Part shown: piece by piece, positions 54,376 through 64,000 of the stretch
How positions within the stretch are numbered: the first letter of the stretch is position 1
Layout: every line of letters starts with the position of its first letter
The notes under the pieces: generated by a model
What the model was told of the DNA's origin: nothing
What the model saw: the letters and a program-made list of their open reading frames with translations, nothing else
Databases searched by the model: none
Program-made: the position numbers and the translations under genes
Source: Notospermus geniculatus
Lineage: Eukaryota; Nemertea; Pilidiophora; Heteronemertea; Lineidae
NCBI GenBank assembly: GCA_002633025.1
Contig: NMRB01000802.1
Location: 211,189 to 275,188 of the forward strand
DNA length: 64,000 nt
Reading direction: 5' to 3'

Positions 54376-57300
54376 AAACATTTTGTGAATTCCCCGAGAT
54401 TACAAAATATCCCCGGGGAGAGACTGCAGAGACAATATTTATGTGAAAAATACAAAATATATTCTCAAATTTTCACGACTCATTCAGTGCCCTTTCAGTA
54501 TTTATTGTGCCAAATCACATTGTATAAAGCCTGAAGAAATAGTCTTCAGGACTTCATAAGGAGAAAGGCTGATTTCCTCACTAAATCATCCCTAGGGTTG
54601 ATTTTCTGAGGACGTTGGCCAACTGTGGTTGGGTGCTGAGTGAGTCGATGATATGACAATCACTGACAGCGACCTTCCAAAGCCATCGATTTCCTCGTTT
54701 AATCCAGGGTTTTGGAGGTTTTGTTGTAGCCAAATATGGTGCCTAAAACGTCAACCATGATTCATGCCCAGAACCTTATATGGTATGTTGTAAGGTCTTC
54801 ATAAAGAATGGTGACCTTGGAACAAGGGGGTTACTATGACGATGACCTTGGAACAAGAGGGTTACTGTGACGATGACTTGCATTGTTATTTTTTAAATGT
54901 GATTCTTATACAAAACGTGATACATTTCAACACGATAATTTTATTCAGGCGTAAGTTTTGATACGATTTTAGCTTCAACGATTGTTGTACATGCTTTACA
55001 AATTTACGGTCCCTAAAACAAAATGGAGAGTGGTATCTCAGCTAATGTACATGTACATGTATATGGATACGAGTCAACTACATGTACACGAATGTACATG
55101 TACATGTACATGTAATATGTTGACATCTATGCATTTACCTTCTCATCTATGCAGCGACACCATAATTTTACTACTCCAAGTTGTTTGTGATACCGTTACC
55201 ATGGAGATAACTCAGACCTCATGCATTGACTTGTTGAGGCAGTTTGTTAACTGTCCTTGACCTTCAGTTAACTTCTCAAGGTCACTGTTGATAGCTGTTT
55301 GAGGATGAGTTTGATGAAAACACAAAATATGACAAGTAAACAGAAAATCTTGCCCTTTGATGACTGTGATGCCACGTTTATCAGAATTTGCACAAGATGG
55401 CCGACACATAATCACAGTATCAGATCAGTGACGTTGGGAAATTCCCGTTCCTGGTGAATAGATTTCCCCGTCGCTTGGCAACCAAAGGGCCAATCAAAAA
55501 TCACCGAAGCATGAACAACTATAATGATACGAAAATGACAACTTTTGTTGAACCGTTTACGCTTTATACCTCCTTTGTTATTTAGGTTGCTCAGGATTTT
55601 GCAGGTTAGTCGCCGCAGTATGCTCTATATGGTAGAAACTGAAAAAGGTTATCTAATACTCGATATAATAACATATATGTGCAGCTATTTATTCTGTGGG
55701 AAATATTGATAAGCCTCGGGCAGTTTTTACTCAGAGATGCTGGGATTCCCTGAACAAGTTAAAGAAAACCTTGGAATTAAACATTTCAAACTACATGACC
55801 GATACTCGTATGCAGAGTTTCAGAGAAATCTGAACAAAACACAGTAGAAGTGAGAATTTTTCCACAAAACTTGATGGTTTTCAGGTTCACCTGTGTTGAG
55901 GCTTGAATGGTGTAGTGCAGGAGAGCTGCATGCAGAATCGGGAGGTCCTGGGTCCAGTTCTCTGTAAGATCACTGTACGGTACACCATGATTCCCTGCTG
56001 TACCATTAAGTATTAAGACCAATAATAGTGTCAGATGGGCAGAGTTGTTATTCGTGTGAGGGGAGATTTACAAGGCACTTAGAAAGGACCTCTCTGATCC
56101 TCTTGGTCGTGCCCATGACCCTCTAAAATTCGCACTCCAGGATGGATCGAGGAGGTCGAACAATAAGATCCGACCCTCGTGACCTTTGCTATATCTCCCT
56201 TCCACAATTTAGTATGACCCATCACATTGCCGTACCAACCTGATCACTGGCAGGAGGACGGAACCTGAAAACCGAAATCAGAAATCGAAGAATTAATAAA
56301 ATTCCCAGCTCTAAGTTTGAATTTGAGATTCCAATCCGATACAAAAATTACTGCCGAGGCTCCATGTTTTGCATGAATGGATTACATTCAATTTCAACTC
56401 TCTGCACATTCATAGGAGTAACAACAAAATGATGAAAACCTGTATTTTGTGTGTTCAGTCTACCACGAGCTACTGTCAGATTGTAGAGTAGATCTTAGCT
56501 TTGTTAGTTTATCTAGAACCCATTCGTTTACTCCTGTACAATATGCAAATGTAATAAAGTATGCAGTGGCTATTTACTCCTTGATCTCTGTCTTCAAGTC
56601 ATTTCGGGGGGGGGGGGGGTTAATCCCCTTTGCACCAGTTCTTCATGCAATGTGAGGGTGTGAGACTAGTCATTCCTAACACAACCAAGAGATGCAGGGC
56701 ACGGCAGAGGCCACCTCAATCAACTACTACAATTTCGAATTCATGAGGGGGTAGCCCCCTGCAATAACTCCGAAAAAAATGAGCAAATAGGGCCAAGATG
56801 AGGAAATTGATGTTGGAGATTTATCTCAACCAAACACCAACATGACCAACGTGCCGTGGAGTGCGATTTGTTGAATCTGGAAACCTGAAGCGGAGGTATA
56901 CGACCAGGAGCACAGAATATGATGACGTTAAATAATCAGCTCTTCTGATGATGTCATAATTTGGCACATGTACAGTCCTTGGCAAAAGAACTATAGACAC
57001 TATCTCATTTTCTCGTAAAAACTTAGTCGCGTCTAAAAGGTAATTTTGTCGGTAAAATTTTAGCATGTGATTTAGAATATGAGAAAATATCATGAATGAT
57101 CCAGAAATTTCTGAAAATCCGATTTAAATGAACATTCCCAGCAGTTCTCGAGATATTGAGGTGGACATTCTTATTTGGCCAAGACTGTAGGCCATGCTTC
57201 TGACGTCATCATCTTGAATCGCAGATTGTAAATGCTTTGACTATGGTGCCATCCAGTAGATGTGAAGAGGACATTAAAACAGTACTACAGTCAGTTGAAA

Positions 57301-57715
57301 TGAACCAGCACAGTTTATTGTACTTCTCTACCTATATAAATGTAAATTTATACGGTATCAATAAACTCAATTTGAATTTGAATTTGAATTTGAATCATAT
57401 CATGCGTGTTACCGAAGAATGACGGAAAGACACGAAGTGTTACGAATGCTGCTACTATATGACTTCTCAATTTCTAAGAATTAACAAATCGCATGTACGT
57501 CGTTGTTGTCGCGAGCGGTAAAGTCGTTATCAATTATTCCTCAATTACCGCACTCCTCTCAGGTGAAGGTGGAGATGGTCTCGCTGGTTTAGCAGAAACG
57601 GCGATAACAACAAGTTGACACATGTCAACACCGGCTGAATAAAAACCTTGTTTAAAAGCCGAATTTTTGCCTTTATCTGCATCACGAAACAATAATCAAT
57701 AGAAAAATAGAAAAA
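54376..57715 (+). other. 3' UTR of the giant gene and intergenic region
   Basis: Poly(A) candidates AATAAA lie at 56295, 56553 and about 57358. It holds a (TACATG)n palindromic run (55046-55113), a tRNA-like SINE head at about 55903-55975 (GGTCCTGGGTCCAGTTCTC), a G10 run near 56608, and a (TTGAAT)n tail at 57370-57395 directly after AATAAACTCAATTTG, which looks like the 3' end of a non-LTR retroposon. No gene is recognised. Confidence 0.55.
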
Positions 57716-63495
<5,780 letters not shown>

Positions 63496-64000
63496 TCTTA
63501 TTTATGTAAAGGGTTGATAAATTTATGTGTGCAATGAAACTGTGTCCTCTTGGTACATGTTTTTAACTGGCGTATGCCCCAGTCATGGCCTCCATGTCGT
63601 GGAAGACGCTGTGGTGCACACTTCTCTGTGACGTCACATTTCATGACGTTCTAGGACCGCCAACTGGTGGTGGCCTCTAACGGCAGGAAAGTCTCCCATT
63701 GACTTCAACAAGGGCACAGTTCTAAAGCAGAAGAACTTTGGGTGGGATGGATGGAAGTAAGTAAATGCTTTTACTTCTTTTCTGCTGTAAAAACCATTGG
63801 TGAGCTCTGCAAAACTGAAGTTCAAGCATTTTACGGTACCAGGTACTTGACTTTCTTCATTCCACAAGGTCTCAACTCTTCAGAGGCAACTTTTTCTTAT
63901 GCCACTAGGGGGGGGGGGCCAAAACTGAAAATATTTGATGTAACAGACCTCAGTCACCCCTGCAAATAAAGTGTCCTGCTCTCTCTTCTCAAATAAGTTC
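63496..64000 (+). terminator. UBA5 3' region with MITE half and poly(A) signal
   Basis: The right half of a family A MITE (63588-63700) lies 93 bp after the stop. AATAAA at 63965-63970 is the best poly(A) signal in the window, giving a 3' UTR of about 480 bases. A G9 run sits at about 63909. Confidence 0.5.
63588..63700. mobile_element. MITE family A, right half
   Basis: GTGACGTCACATTTCATGAC followed by TTCTAGGACCGCC and ACGGCAGGAAAGTCTCCCAT match the right halves at 47767-47971 and 52447-52644; the left terminal repeat is missing. Confidence 0.8.

Overview
The window is intron-rich animal DNA, all on the plus strand as far as real genes go. Three genes are supported. (1) A giant muscle-type immunoglobulin/kinase gene enters from upstream and ends at 54375; 46 coding exons can be followed here with unbroken reading phase up to the last one. 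(2) A single-exon gene (25797-27767) sits inside that gene's 21.6 kb intron. (3) A complete UBA5 gene (ufmylation E1) occupies 57716-63495. Deuterostome-like protein sequences, very many short terminal-inverted-repeat elements rich in TGACGTCA, tRNA-derived SINEs and constant AGGCCTA motifs suggest a marine invertebrate deuterostome, probably an echinoderm. The species call is inference; no search was possible.

Layout. 1-6232: end of a first titin/MLCK-class kinase domain and its tail. 6398-18628: ten Ig domains with a titin M-band flavour, including a KSP-type Pro/Ser/Lys linker and a Lys/Glu/Asp-rich linker. 18629-40264: one large intron holding an assembly gap, the nested gene, several minisatellites and a 2.1 kb tandem duplication. 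40265-54375: seven further Ig domains, two actin-binding DFRxxL motifs, one FN3 domain, a complete myosin light chain kinase domain, a calmodulin-binding helix and a telokin-like Ig domain, which is the smooth-muscle MLCK order. 54376-57715: 3' UTR and intergenic DNA. 57716-63495: UBA5 in 12 exons, with three minisatellites in its introns and one GC-AG intron. 63496-64000: UBA5 3' region with a MITE half.

Function. The giant gene appears to encode a two-kinase sarcomere/actomyosin protein: an upstream titin-like kinase and Ig tail spliced in frame to a classical Ca2+/calmodulin-dependent MLCK. The nested gene encodes a predicted N-myristoylated FN3 protein whose C-terminal part carries nine [S/T]xIP tripeptide-type EB1-binding motifs, so it may link membrane to growing microtubule ends. 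UBA5 activates UFM1 and is functionally unrelated to its neighbours.

The introns are a museum of non-autonomous DNA transposons: at least eleven families can be told apart by their terminal inverted repeats, several with multiple copies in the window. No autonomous transposase was recognised.
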